The notes beneath the pieces were generated by a model. It was not told the DNA's origin. It saw nothing but the letters and a program-made list of their open reading frames with translations, and did not search any database. From Candidatus Angelobacter sp. Gp1-AA117 (GTDB taxonomy: Bacteria; Acidobacteriota; Terriglobia; Terriglobales; Acidobacteriaceae), in NCBI GenBank assembly GCA_003223515.1, contig QHVI01000027.1, positions 38,852 to 102,851 of the forward strand: a stretch of 64,000 bases of DNA, read 5' to 3'. The stretch's first letter is position 1, and each line of letters starts with the position of its first letter. Below are positions 25,005-35,384 of this stretch, piece after piece. Made by a program: the position numbers and the translations under genes.

Positions 25005-28000
25005 TTAGTCCGTCGACCCCAGCACCACGTCTCCTCCAGGTACGGTCTCTTTCACCTTCATCGGCAGCAGGGCACGTACGATTACGTACAGCACCGGAAT
25101 GATGAAGAGGTTCAGGAAGGTGGAAACAATCATTCCGCCGAAAACCGTAGTGCCTACCGAGTGGCGTCCAGCAGCGCCTGCGCCGGTAGCAAAGACCAGC
25201 GGCAGCACGCCGAGAATGAAGGCAATTGAGGTCATCAGGATTGGGCGCAGACGCAGGCGAGCGGCTTCAATCGCCGATTCCACCAGTCCCATGCCACGGT
25301 GCTGCAACTGCTCGGCAAATTCCACGATCAGAATTGCGTTCTTGCTGGCCAGGCCGATGAGCATCACCAGCCCAATCTGGCAATAGACATCGTTCTCCAG
25401 GCCACGCAGTGACTGCGCTCCCAAGGCTCCCAGCACGGCCATGGGCACGGCAAGAAGAATGATGAAGGGCAACACAAAGCTCTCATACTGCGCGGAAAGC
25501 GTGAGATACACAACCAGCAATCCGAGGCCGAAAAGAATGAACGACTGTCCGCCAGACTGTTTCTCTTCGTAAGAAAGTCCGCTCCATGAATAGGTGTAGC
25601 CGGCAGGCAAGGCCTGTGCGGCTACTTCTTCCATGGCCTTAATTGCCTGGCCCGAGCTAAAACCCGGCTTGGCGCCCCCGCTGATCTCGGCATTGCGGAA
25701 GATGTTGTAGTGACTGATGATGCTGGCATTGGTGGTCTCGTTTACAGTAACGAGATTGTCGAGAGGCACCATGCGTCCGGCATCGGAGCGCACGTAATAC
25801 TGCTTCAGATCACGCGGCTTGGAGCGGAACTGCTTGTCTGCCTGCACAAAAACGCGATAGGAACGGTTGTTGAAGTCAAAGTCATTTACATAAACCGATC
25901 CCATATAAATCTGGAGGGCTGAAGTAATCTGCGAGAACGGCACTCCCAGGCTCTTGGCTTTTTCGCGGTCGATGGTCACCACCAACTGTGGATCGCGGGC
26001 GCTGAAGGTGCTGAATAGTCCGGCAAGTTCAGGACGCTGAGATGCCTTCACGATGAACTGCTGAAGCACAGAGCCAAGTTCTTCCATGCTGCCGCCGCCG
26101 GTCTGCTGCAATTCGAAGGTGAAGCCGCCGTAAAGTCCGAGTCCGCTGATGGCTGGAGGAGGAAAGGCCCCGATAAAGGCTTCAGAAGAAAGTGCGGCTG
26201 TACGCATGCGGACATCGTTCAGCACGTCCTCCCCGCTGTGTCCTTTGGCTTTGCGCTCACTTACCGGTTTGAGCACGATGAACATGATGCCCTGGTTGGG
26301 GGCGCTTCCGCTCTGAGTGAATCCGGGAATGGAGAATACGCCGAGGACGTCTTTATTCTGCTGAATGGATGCGCTGGCCCGATCCATGACGCTGGTGGTG
26401 TATTCAATCGAGGTTCCAGGCGGGGCTTGGACGACGGAGAGCAGGTATCCCTGATCTTCCCCAGGAACAAAACTGGTGGGGACGCGCTGGTACACGAAAT
26501 AAGTAGCAGCAAGACCAACAAAAAACACGACCACAACTGCCGGTTTCCAGTCGGTAAGACGACGCAGCAGTTTCTGGTAACCGGATGTACCGCTGTGAAT
26601 GGCCGAGTTTATTCCAGCAAAAAACCGGTTGCTGCGTCCCCGGCGCGGACGCAGCAACAATGCCGCGAGCGCCGGCGACAAGGTGAGAGCATTGAATGCA
26701 GAGAGCGCAATCGAGAATGCAATCGTGAGCGCAAACTGCTGATACATCTTGCCGGTAGTGCCGGGGAAGAGCGATACCGGAACGAATACGGCGATCAGTA
26801 CCAGCGAGGTGGCAACCACCGCGCCGGTAACTTCCTTCATGCCAATCTGTGTGGCCTGGTGAGGTTCTTCCACGCCTTCTTCCATATGGCGCTCCACGTT
26901 CTCGATCACCACAATAGCGTCGTCCACCACCAGGCCGGTAGCCAGGGTAATGCCGAACAGCGTGAGCGTGTTGATGGAAAACCCGAAGAGCCTGGCAAAG
27001 ATAAACGTACCCACCAGTGAAACGGGAATGGTAATGGCGGGAATAACGGTGCTGCGCCAGCCCTGAAGAAACAGAAAGATCACCAGGATGACGATGACAA
27101 TTGCTTCGATCAGCGTCTTCAGCACTTCCCAGATGGATTCGCTCACGGCGGTGGTCGTATCAAAGACCACCTGATATTTCAGTCCCACAGGGAATTTCTG
27201 CGAGAGGCGCTGGAGTTCGGCCTTCACGTCACGGTCAACATCCAGGGCATTGGCATTCGAGAGCTGGAGCACGCCCACACCGACAATTTCAATGCCGTTA
27301 TAACGAATCTTTCCTCCATAACTCTCGGCTCCGAGTTCGGCGCGGCCCACGTCGCGGAGTTGAATCAGGGTGCCATCCGGCGCGCGGCTCACAACAATGG
27401 CTTCGAATTCCTTGGGATCGCTCAGCCGTCCCACGGCGCGCACGCTGTATTGGTAGGTCTGTCCTGGCATGGCCGGACTTTGTCCCACGGCTCCGGCGGC
27501 TACCTGCACATTCTGCTCGCGCAGGGCGTTCACTACGTCAGAGGCAACCAGGTTGCGTGCAGCCAGGCGTACTGGATCGAGCCACAGGCGCATCGAGTAC
27601 TTGCGCTCGCCGAAAATAATCACATTGCCCACGCCTTTGACGCGCTTCAATGCATCGCGAACGTAAACGTCAAGGTAGTTGCTGATGAAAAGATCGTCAT
27701 ATTGGCCACTATCAGAATAGAAACCGGCGCCCAGCACAAAGGCGCTGGAAACCTTGGTTACGCTGAGGCCGGTGGTCTGCACCTCGGCCGGCAGGCGGCC
27801 CAGGGCGCTGGCTGCGCGGTTCTGCACGTCTACAGCCGCGATATCAAGGTCACGATTCAGTTCAAACGTAGTGGTAATGCTGCTGGAACCATCATTGCCG
27901 CTGGTGGAGTTCATGTAGCGCATGTCTTCCGCGCCGTTGATGGCCTGCTCCAGCAGCGTGGTGACACTGGTTTCCACCGCCTGCGAATTCGCGCCGGTGT

Positions 28001-28145
28001 AGAACGCGCTCACGGTGACCTGGGGCGGAGAAAGATTCGGGAACTGCGCAACCGGCAGCAAGGGAATAGAGACCGCGCCTGCCAGCACGATCAGCAGAGA
28101 GCAAACAGTCGCGAATACCGGACGACGAATGAAAAAATTGACCAT
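25005..28145 (-). CDS. RND efflux transporter, inner-membrane HAE1-type pump
   Basis: 1046 residues, full length for AcrB/MexB-type pumps. TM1 at the N-terminus follows FFIRRPVFATVC. The proton relay is intact: GLVVDDAIVVIENV in TM4 gives the two Asp residues, and GLASKNAILIVEF in TM10 gives the Lys. The large periplasmic loops after TM1 and TM7 are present. It would export drugs or hydrophobic compounds by proton antiport. The adaptor gene lies immediately upstream (16 bases). No outer-membrane factor is in the operon, so TolC must come from elsewhere. Substrate unknown. Confidence 0.93.
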   Translation of the reverse strand: MVNFFIRRPVFATVCSLLIVLAGAVSIPLLPVAQFPNLSPPQVTVSAFYTGANSQAVETSVTTLLEQAINGAEDMRYMNSTSGNDGSSSITTTFELNRDLDIAAVDVQNRAASALGRLPAEVQTTGLSVTKVSSAFVLGAGFYSDSGQYDDLFISNYLDVYVRDALKRVKGVGNVIIFGERKYSMRLWLDPVRLAARNLVASDVVNALREQNVQVAAGAVGQSPAMPGQTYQYSVRAVGRLSDPKEFEAIVVSRAPDGTLIQLRDVGRAELGAESYGGKIRYNGIEIVGVGVLQLSNANALDVDRDVKAELQRLSQKFPVGLKYQVVFDTTTAVSESIWEVLKTLIEAIVIVILVIFLFLQGWRSTVIPAITIPVSLVGTFIFARLFGFSINTLTLFGITLATGLVVDDAIVVIENVERHMEEGVEEPHQATQIGMKEVTGAVVATSLVLIAVFVPVSLFPGTTGKMYQQFALTIAFSIALSAFNALTLSPALAALLLRPRRGRSNRFFAGINSAIHSGTSGYQKLLRRLTDWKPAVVVVFFVGLAATYFVYQRVPTSFVPGEDQGYLLSVVQAPPGTSIEYTTSVMDRASASIQQNKDVLGVFSIPGFTQSGSAPNQGIMFIVLKPVSERKAKGHSGEDVLNDVRMRTAALSSEAFIGAFPPPAISGLGLYGGFTFELQQTGGGSMEELGSVLQQFIVKASQRPELAGLFSTFSARDPQLVVTIDREKAKSLGVPFSQITSALQIYMGSVYVNDFDFNNRSYRVFVQADKQFRSKPRDLKQYYVRSDAGRMVPLDNLVTVNETTNASIISHYNIFRNAEISGGAKPGFSSGQAIKAMEEVAAQALPAGYTYSWSGLSYEEKQSGGQSFILFGLGLLVVYLTLSAQYESFVLPFIILLAVPMAVLGALGAQSLRGLENDVYCQIGLVMLIGLASKNAILIVEFAEQLQHRGMGLVESAIEAARLRLRPILMTSIAFILGVLPLVFATGAGAAGRHSVGTTVFGGMIVSTFLNLFIIPVLYVIVRALLPMKVKETVPGGDVVLGSTD

Positions 28146-28161
28146 GAAGAATCTTTCTGGA

Positions 28162-29268
28162 TTATGACTGCGGGATGACCGGCATGCCGTCTGCCAGGAA
28201 CTGGATGTTCGAGGTAATCAGGCGTTCACCGGGCTGAAGGCCGCTCAATACCACGTAGTCGTTGCCCACCAGATCGCCAAGCTGGATGATCTTCTGCTTC
28301 GCCACAGTTTGCTGCCCCTGCTGTTCGGCGACGAAGGCAAAGGTCTTTCCGCTGAGCCGTGAAACCGCCGTAATGGGAATCACTGGGGCCTTGCGTTCTG
28401 CCCAGATTACGCGGGCATGCACAGTCTGATCGTTGCGGAACTTCTGATTGCCGTTGGCCACGCGTGCCTTAAGCAGGATAGTTTGGGTGACGGCATCTAC
28501 CTGTGGAGCAATGAAGAAGACCTGCGCGCGCGTTACAGGTTTGCCCTGATCGTCCAGAAGCTCTATAGGAATGCCACTGCGGATTGCACCCGATTTTTCC
28601 GCCGGGACATAGACGTAAGCTTCCAGTTCTCCTCCGCCCCGGTCCACGGTGGTCAGCAGAGTCTGAGTGCTCACGCGGTCACCTACGTGAACGGGAATAT
28701 CGCCAATAATGCCGGTCATGGGGGAACGCACGGTGTAATAGTGGAGCTGCACCTGCTGTTCACGAATGCCGGCCTGCAGAGCCTGCACGTCAGCCCTTGA
28801 AGCTTCATAGGCAGTCTGTGCGGTGTCGAGATCGGCCTTGGCAATCACACCGGCGGCATAAAGCTTTTTCCTGCGTTCATATTCAATGCGATTCAGCTCC
28901 AGGGTGGCCTGGCGCGAGCGTAGAGTGGCTTCCTGGTTATTGACTGTGGCTTCCTGGCGGCGCGGATCAATTTCCAGGACAGGAGAGCCTGTTTCCACAC
29001 GCTGGCCGGAATGCACGAAAATCTTTGTGACTTCGCCTTCCACCTGCGGTTGCAGCGCCGAGGCGTTGCGCGATTTCAGAGTAGCCAGGTACTCGGTGGA
29101 ATCGGGCACGACTTGCGCCTGCAGCGTCTGTACCTTTACTGGAAAAGCCTGGGGCGCGCCTGCTGCTTTTGGATTGGAATCCTGCCTGCAACCAACCACT
29201 GTTAAGAGGAGAGAAAAACAGATAATGTTCAAAACTCTTCTGGGCAATGCAATCACCTTCGTTTTCAA
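28162..29268 (-). CDS. RND efflux periplasmic adaptor lipoprotein
   Basis: Membrane-fusion protein of the adjacent pump. From TTG 29268 it starts with a lipoprotein signal (KTKVIALPRRVLN...LLLTVVGC), the Cys being the lipidation site. A longer frame back to 29352 adds residues that come from a dispersed repeat and is less likely; GTG 29256 is another option. Next come a lipoyl-like strand pair (QVEGEVTKIFVHSGQRVETG), a long coiled-coil hairpin rich in Ala/Gln/Glu (about 100-170), the second lipoyl half (YYTVRSPMTGIIGDIPVHVG) and beta-barrel domains. It bridges the inner pump and an outer-membrane channel. Confidence 0.9.
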   Translation of the reverse strand: MKTKVIALPRRVLNIICFSLLLTVVGCRQDSNPKAAGAPQAFPVKVQTLQAQVVPDSTEYLATLKSRNASALQPQVEGEVTKIFVHSGQRVETGSPVLEIDPRRQEATVNNQEATLRSRQATLELNRIEYERRKKLYAAGVIAKADLDTAQTAYEASRADVQALQAGIREQQVQLHYYTVRSPMTGIIGDIPVHVGDRVSTQTLLTTVDRGGGELEAYVYVPAEKSGAIRSGIPIELLDDQGKPVTRAQVFFIAPQVDAVTQTILLKARVANGNQKFRNDQTVHARVIWAERKAPVIPITAVSRLSGKTFAFVAEQQGQQTVAKQKIIQLGDLVGNDYVVLSGLQPGERLITSNIQFLADGMPVIPQS

Positions 29269-29548
29269 TGGTATTGGACGACTGGCCAGTGCGACAAGAA
29301 GCAAAAAAAATCCATTGAACCGCAAAAGAGCGCTAAGCGTCCAAGATAGCAAGAAATGAGGGAGTCCCGGAACGTGGAGGTGAGGAACCCTTATGCAATG
29401 AGGTTACTCACAAATGGCTGCTCCTCATTTAGCTGGACCAATGGGTCGCCGCCCATATAAGTGCATTCCAAAGACGAGCCTCCTCGTTGCAGATGTGAAT
29501 GAGCTCTCATTTATGATAAAGAACAGGGAAGGCTTTGAGGTGTGACCT

Positions 29549-31990
29549 ATGGAAACGAATCTTCAGGACCTTCGTTATGGCGTGCGGCAGTTGCTGCATA
29601 GCCCGGTATTTACGGTCATTGCCATCACTACACTGGCGCTCGGCATCGGCGCCAATGCGGCGATTCTCAGCTTTGTGAATGCCGTATTACTCAAGCCTCT
29701 CCCCTATCCACATCCGGACCGAATCGTCAGCGTGTGGGAAAAGCGTCCGGACGGAGGCAGCAACCCCATTTCCACTCTGAACTTCCTCGATTGGGAGCGG
29801 CAGAATCGCTGTTTTCAATTTCTTTCCGCCGGCGCCTCGGACACGGTGACCTTGACCGGCTCGGGCAGTCCCGAGGAGCTGAATGTTCACAGAGTCTCGG
29901 CATCGTATTTCAAGGTGCTTGGTGTGGGCGCGACACTGGGACGCACCTTTGCCGAAAGCAAAGACGAGGTTGGCAACGATCGGGAAGTAGTGCTCTCGAA
30001 CCGCATCTGGCGGAGCCGCTTTGGCGGCGACCCCAACGTGATCGGCCGCAAGATCACGTTGGATGCAAAAAATTACACGATCATCGGCGTGCTTCCGGCG
30101 AACAGCGAGTTTGACCGGACCTGGGCCGCAATGTGGCTGCCTCTCGCTTTCACACCCGCAAACATGACACGCAATTATCACTGGCTCTATGCCATTGCCC
30201 GCCTCCAGCCCGGCGTCACGCTGAAGCAGGCCCGCGACCAAATGGACATGATTGGAGCGCGCATTGCCGCCCTGTACCCGGATTCGAACAAGGGTGTGGG
30301 CGTAACGGTGGATCCTTATATCGATCAGGTGGTTCAGCCGGAGCTGCGCCGCTCCCTTTGGGTGCTGCTCGCGGCAGTGGGAGCCGTGCTGCTGATCGGG
30401 TGCGCCAATGTCGCCAATCTTACCCTGGCGCGGGGTACGGAGCGAGAACACGAGATGGCTATTCGTTCAGCATTGGGGGCGCGCCGTTTTCGCCTGATCC
30501 GGCAGTTGCTTACGGAAAGCACATTTCTGGGAATCCTTGGTGGCGTGGCGGGCGCGGCGCTGGGTAATGCATTCATGCACGGAATGAAACTGTGGTTGCC
30601 GCCTGACATGCTGCCACCGCAAGCAGACGTCCGCATGGACTACGGCGTGCTGGTTATCACGATGGGGATCGGAATCCTCACGGGAATCCTTTCTGGCCTG
30701 GCGCCGGCACTCAGTGGGACGCGGCCCGATCTTGCCAGATCACTGAAGGAGGGTGGGCGAACCACTGCCGGGCTCACGCCGCATCGGATGAGGACAGCCC
30801 TGGTGATTGCCGAAGTGGCGCTCTCGTTTGTATTGCTCGCGGGCGCCAGCCTGCTGATCCGAAGCTTCAACAGGCTTGCCAGCCTCGATGCGGGCGTGGA
30901 TACAACTAAAGTTCTTGCGATGGATCTGCCAACGCCGCTGACACAGTTCACGAACAGCACGACACTGACGAACTATCTCAGGGAATTGACCGAGAAGGTC
31001 AGAAGCGTGCCCGGAGTGCGGGACGTCGCCATCACTGATAAACCGCCGATGGAAGGCTTCGGGAACGGCGCGCTCTTCCTGATCGAGGGGCGGGACTATC
31101 TTCCCTATCCCCAGCGCCCTGGCTGTGGGTTCAAGGTGGTAGGGCCGTCGTATTTTGACACGGTTGGCATGAAATTGTTGAAGGGGCGCAACCTTGACGA
31201 GGGCGATGTTGCCGATGCCATGCCTGTTACCGTGATCAATGAAACTATGGCGAAGACTTACTTCAAAGGCGAAGATCCCATCGGTAAGCGCATCTTGATG
31301 CGGCAGCTCGTGTTCGGGAAGGCTGAACGCGGCCCGGACATCCCCTGGCAGGTTGTGGGAGTGGTAAAGGACGAGAAAGTTGGCGGGAAAGTCTTTAGCC
31401 TCGGCGAGGACATTCCGGTCGTCTACGTCACGTTCTATCAAAGTCCCGGCATTCGCAATAGCCTGGTAGTTCGTGCCGCCATGAATCCGTTGCCCTTAAG
31501 CGGGTCCATCGAACAAGCAATCTGGAAAGTGAACAACAATCAGGCGGTGGCGAACATTGAAACCCTGGAAGAAATCAAGTCACAATCGGTAGCGCCAGCC
31601 CGGCTTCGCACTACGCTGTTGGCCATCTTCTCTGGCATCGCGCTTTTGCTGGCGGCCGTCGGGATCTACGGCGTAGTCTCCTATGCGGTGGCGCAAAGAG
31701 TGCGTGAAATGGCCATTCGCCTGGCCCTTGGTGCATCACCGGGCGATCTGCTGAAGCTTGTGATCGGAAAAACGATGCTCATCGTCCTGGTTGGACTCGT
31801 TCTTGGTGGGGGCGCGGCACTCGCGCTTACGCGCGTATTGGCAAGCTTGCTCTACGATACAAGCCCGACGGATCGGGTGACGTGGGTCGTCGCTGGGGCG
31901 TTGCTCTTGGCGGTGGCGCTGCTGGCCTGCTATTTTCCAGCCCGGCGCGTGACGAAGGTGGACCCCCTGGCGATTTTGCGCTTTGAGTAA
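29549..31990 (+). CDS. MacB-like ABC permease, ADOP family
   Basis: 813 residues. It begins LQDLRYGVRQLLHSPVFTVI and ALGIGANAAILSFVNAVLL, the hallmark of acidobacterial duplicated orphan permeases (ADOP). It contains two MacB_PCD/FtsX repeats: periplasmic domain about 50-240 then three TM helices (about 270-410), a second periplasmic domain about 440-660 and a last TM set with MAIRLALGASPGDLLKLVI. No ATPase is adjacent, as usual for the family. The ATG has GAGGTGTGACCT upstream. Role is unknown in general; mechanotransmission without a dedicated ATPase gene is assumed. Divergent from the RND adaptor. Confidence 0.92.
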   Translation: METNLQDLRYGVRQLLHSPVFTVIAITTLALGIGANAAILSFVNAVLLKPLPYPHPDRIVSVWEKRPDGGSNPISTLNFLDWERQNRCFQFLSAGASDTVTLTGSGSPEELNVHRVSASYFKVLGVGATLGRTFAESKDEVGNDREVVLSNRIWRSRFGGDPNVIGRKITLDAKNYTIIGVLPANSEFDRTWAAMWLPLAFTPANMTRNYHWLYAIARLQPGVTLKQARDQMDMIGARIAALYPDSNKGVGVTVDPYIDQVVQPELRRSLWVLLAAVGAVLLIGCANVANLTLARGTEREHEMAIRSALGARRFRLIRQLLTESTFLGILGGVAGAALGNAFMHGMKLWLPPDMLPPQADVRMDYGVLVITMGIGILTGILSGLAPALSGTRPDLARSLKEGGRTTAGLTPHRMRTALVIAEVALSFVLLAGASLLIRSFNRLASLDAGVDTTKVLAMDLPTPLTQFTNSTTLTNYLRELTEKVRSVPGVRDVAITDKPPMEGFGNGALFLIEGRDYLPYPQRPGCGFKVVGPSYFDTVGMKLLKGRNLDEGDVADAMPVTVINETMAKTYFKGEDPIGKRILMRQLVFGKAERGPDIPWQVVGVVKDEKVGGKVFSLGEDIPVVYVTFYQSPGIRNSLVVRAAMNPLPLSGSIEQAIWKVNNNQAVANIETLEEIKSQSVAPARLRTTLLAIFSGIALLLAAVGIYGVVSYAVAQRVREMAIRLALGASPGDLLKLVIGKTMLIVLVGLVLGGGAALALTRVLASLLYDTSPTDRVTWVVAGALLLAVALLACYFPARRVTKVDPLAILRFE

Positions 31991-32128
31991 ATGGGGAATA
32001 GTGTGCAGCCGAAGCACTTCACCCTGTAAAGGGCGCATGCGCCCAACCCACTGACCATCGATCAGTAAATTTACGCCAAGCCATCACATGGGTTTGATGA
32101 CCCGATTTCCCGATGATCCGATCTCACC

Positions 32129-35100
32129 TCAATCTATTTCTCTGAACGCCGGTGCGCCTCCTGGCTGGGCGCTGCCTTCCGGCTGGTGCTTCTTTTCCCA
32201 ATCCTGTTGCGTGAATGTCTGGATTGGGGGAAGCTGCTTCTTCTGCAATTCGGAGTTGATGTTGGGCAACTGCTGGACCGTCAACTGATCGAAGTCGTGG
32301 ATCACGTCTTGCAGTTCCCGCGAGAGCGCGTCGGCGCGGGCCGCCAGTGAATTCGTGGGTCGGCCCTCATAAAAGATCACATTAGCATAGACCGAAGTCA
32401 TATATTCACGGATGCGCTCTTCTCCGGTAACCGCGCCGCCTTCTTTGGTGGCCACAATCCGGGAGCGCAGCGCATCAGCCTGCTGGGAAAGCTGTTGCAG
32501 GGCAGCGCGCAGCGGATCACCTTCCGGTATCTTCCCCATTCGCGAAGCCGCAGAATCGCGCACGTTGATGATCGAATCCACGGCATAACTCATCCGCCCG
32601 AGTTCGCTGTGCAGCTTCATGGCCAGATCGAATTGTGCGCGGCGGTCGGCCAGCGTATAGGTCGCGCGCGGATCAGTGACGGCTTTCAGCTTGGATGTAT
32701 ATACCTGGTCGCCCTTGGTCATCTTGATGGTGTAGATGCCCGGCAATACGCGTGGACCAAAGGCAGCGCCAAACGCTGCGCTGGCAGCCGGCGGAACAAT
32801 CGGGGCCCGCACCCTCATTGACCATGTGGCCGTATTGAGGCCGCGATGCTTGCTTCCGGCAATGGTATCGAGCAGCTTGCCGTCCGGACCGAACACCTCA
32901 ATCTTCAGGTCCCCAAAGATATGGCGGCTGCGCTGGTAATACCGGATCACTGCTTCCTGGGGACGTTCAGCTCCAGCGAAGGTGGCGTCTCCCTCGTTCC
33001 ATCCGCCCTGGGCAGCCATGTACTGGACGGCAGTGGTGTCGAAGAGTACCGCATCTTTGGCCATTAATTCAGGTGTAAGAGCCCGCAGGGGCGAAATATC
33101 GTCGATGATCCAGATTCCTCGTCCGTGCGTAGCCAGCACCAGGTCGCCGGTGCGCGGATGAAGCACGAGATCACGCACAGCAACTGGCGGGAAACCCCTT
33201 CCTTTATACTGGGCCCACTGCTTGCCGCCATCAATGGAGATCCACAGGCCGAACTCAGTTCCAAGAAAGAGCAGGTTGGGATCGACCGTGTCTTCCTTGA
33301 TCACGTGCGCATAGCCGCGAATACCGCTGTCTTGAGGAACCAGAGAGGTCCAGGTCGCCCCGTAATCAGTCGTCTTGTATACATACGGCTTCAGATCGCC
33401 AAACGTATGCCGGTCAAAGGTGGCATAGGCTGTGCCGGGATTGTAGAGGCCCGCGCTCACGTACGACACCCAGGAATTCTTCGGCAGACCGGCAATGTTG
33501 CCCGCCACGTTGATCCAGTGCTTTGCGCCATCGCGGGTAATCTGCAGGTTTCCGTCGTCAGTTCCCACCCAGATGAGCTGTCCATTTTTCGGAGACTCGC
33601 TGATCGAATAGATCGAGGTGTACATCTCGGCGGCGGAGTTGTCCACGGTAATACCGCCGGACTCCTCCTGCTTCTGTTTTTCAGGGTCGTTGGTGGTGAG
33701 ATCGGGAGAGATGCGCTCCCATGATTGTCCATGATCGCGCGAGCGGAACAGGAACTGCGCACCGATGTAGATGGTCCCTTTCTCGTTGGGACTCATGTGA
33801 ATCGGCGTGTTCCAGTTGAAGCGCAACTTCTTTTCTTTGTATTCAGGCTGGGGCTTGATGTTGCGGCCCTCGAGCGTGTGCCGGTTTATGCGGGCGATAT
33901 CGCCGCCCTGGGATTCCACATAGACATAATTGGGATCGGCAGTGTCCTCAAAGGCCCAGAAGCCGTCTCCGCCATAGAGGTTCTCCCAGCGTGAGTTGGT
34001 GATGCCACCCGGATATGACGAATCGCCCACCCAACTGCTGTTGTCCTGCAGTCCGCCATAGACGTGATAAGGATCGGAGTTGTCCACGCTCACGTGGTAG
34101 AACTGCGAAACCGGCAGGTTCATCAGGTGCATCCAGCGCAGTCCGCCATCGATGCTGCCCCATAAGCCGCCATCATCGCCGGTATAAACGATGTTGGGAT
34201 TGCCGGGATCGATCCACACGGTGTGGTGGTCGCCGTGGGCGTTAGCGGTGGCGCTGAAGCTGCGTCCGCCATTGGTGCTCACCAGCAGCGGCAGGTCGGT
34301 CTTGAAGAGTTTGTTTTCATCCTTCGGATCAACGACCAGGTTGGCAAAATAAAATGGGCGCCACACCACGTACTGGCTGGCATCGAGCTTTGACCATGTC
34401 TTGCCGGCATCATTGGAGCGATAGAGAGCGCTCTGTTTCGACTCGACCATGGCGTAAACGACGTTGGCTTTTGAGGGGGCAACCGCCAGCCCGATTCTGC
34501 CATACGGTTTGTCAGGTAATCCCTGGGCATTGCTTTTGTCGAGTTCGGTCCAGTGTTCGCCGCCGTCAGTGGATTTGAAGAGGCCGCTGCCCGGCCCGCC
34601 GGAACGGAAGGTCCAGCCCTGGCGGCGAAAGTCCCACATGGCCGCGTAAATGATCTTGGGTTCCTGCGCGTTCATGGAGAGCATGGCGCAGCCGGTAGAG
34701 GCGTTGGCGCCCGCCAGCACCTTGCGCCACGTCTTCCCGCCATCGCTGGTTTTGTAGACGCCGCGCTCTTCACTGTCGTCCCACAGGTGCCCAGTGGCGC
34801 AGGCATAGACGGTATTGCTGTCGCCGGGATCGACCAGGATGCGCGCAATGTGCTCGGAATCCTTGAGGCCCACATTGGTCCAGTTCTCGCCGCTATCGGT
34901 GGACTTATAAATGCCATCGCCGACCGAGACGCTGTTGCGCATCCAACTCTCGCCGGTGCCGACCCAGACGATCTTATGGTTCGAAGGATCGACTGTTAAA
35001 GCGCCAATGGATTGCACACCTTGCTTATCGAACACCGGGGTAAAGGTAGTGCCGCCATTGAGGGACTTCCATACGCCGCCACTGGCTGAGCCGACGAATA

Positions 35101-35311
35101 GGGTGATTTTTCCATTTTCATCCACGGCATCAATGGCGCTGATGCGGCCGCTCATGGTCGCTGATCCGATATTGCGAATGCTCAGTCCGGAGATAGTGGC
35201 CGAATCGAATTTCACGGGCCGGGGTGTAGGCTGCGCCTGCGCGCCTGCAATAGAGGCCGCGCACATGATGAGGAGAACTGCTGGCAGGCTGCGGAAGTGG
35301 CGATGAAACAT
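32129..35311 (-). CDS. Secreted BNR/VPS10-like beta-propeller protein
   Basis: 1060 residues with a signal peptide (LPAVLLIMCAASIAGAQAQ). Repeated motifs of type S-T-D-x-G-x-x-W (KSTDSGENWTN, KTSDGGKTWRK, KSTDGGEHWTE, RSNDAGKTWSK, RSRDHGQSW, KTTDYGATWTS) mark the Asp-box/BNR repeats of two consecutive propellers over residues about 40-740. The last 250 residues form a beta-sandwich with a predicted helical tail. Asp-box repeats occur in sialidases and sortilin-like proteins, but no sialidase active site is recognisable. It is an exported protein typical of Acidobacteria, possibly binding carbohydrate or peptide. Confidence 0.85.
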   Translation of the reverse strand: MFHRHFRSLPAVLLIMCAASIAGAQAQPTPRPVKFDSATISGLSIRNIGSATMSGRISAIDAVDENGKITLFVGSASGGVWKSLNGGTTFTPVFDKQGVQSIGALTVDPSNHKIVWVGTGESWMRNSVSVGDGIYKSTDSGENWTNVGLKDSEHIARILVDPGDSNTVYACATGHLWDDSEERGVYKTSDGGKTWRKVLAGANASTGCAMLSMNAQEPKIIYAAMWDFRRQGWTFRSGGPGSGLFKSTDGGEHWTELDKSNAQGLPDKPYGRIGLAVAPSKANVVYAMVESKQSALYRSNDAGKTWSKLDASQYVVWRPFYFANLVVDPKDENKLFKTDLPLLVSTNGGRSFSATANAHGDHHTVWIDPGNPNIVYTGDDGGLWGSIDGGLRWMHLMNLPVSQFYHVSVDNSDPYHVYGGLQDNSSWVGDSSYPGGITNSRWENLYGGDGFWAFEDTADPNYVYVESQGGDIARINRHTLEGRNIKPQPEYKEKKLRFNWNTPIHMSPNEKGTIYIGAQFLFRSRDHGQSWERISPDLTTNDPEKQKQEESGGITVDNSAAEMYTSIYSISESPKNGQLIWVGTDDGNLQITRDGAKHWINVAGNIAGLPKNSWVSYVSAGLYNPGTAYATFDRHTFGDLKPYVYKTTDYGATWTSLVPQDSGIRGYAHVIKEDTVDPNLLFLGTEFGLWISIDGGKQWAQYKGRGFPPVAVRDLVLHPRTGDLVLATHGRGIWIIDDISPLRALTPELMAKDAVLFDTTAVQYMAAQGGWNEGDATFAGAERPQEAVIRYYQRSRHIFGDLKIEVFGPDGKLLDTIAGSKHRGLNTATWSMRVRAPIVPPAASAAFGAAFGPRVLPGIYTIKMTKGDQVYTSKLKAVTDPRATYTLADRRAQFDLAMKLHSELGRMSYAVDSIINVRDSAASRMGKIPEGDPLRAALQQLSQQADALRSRIVATKEGGAVTGEERIREYMTSVYANVIFYEGRPTNSLAARADALSRELQDVIHDFDQLTVQQLPNINSELQKKQLPPIQTFTQQDWEKKHQPEGSAQPGGAPAFREID

Positions 35312-35384
35312 TCGATGTCCTCTCTGAAAGAAAACCTTACCGCTGATGACGCTGATGAAACGGATACACGCTGATCATTCTGTT

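Noticed and set aside
26238..28178. Long plus-strand frames over the RND pump
   Set aside because: Antisense shadows; the pump's proton-relay residues are intact on the minus strand.
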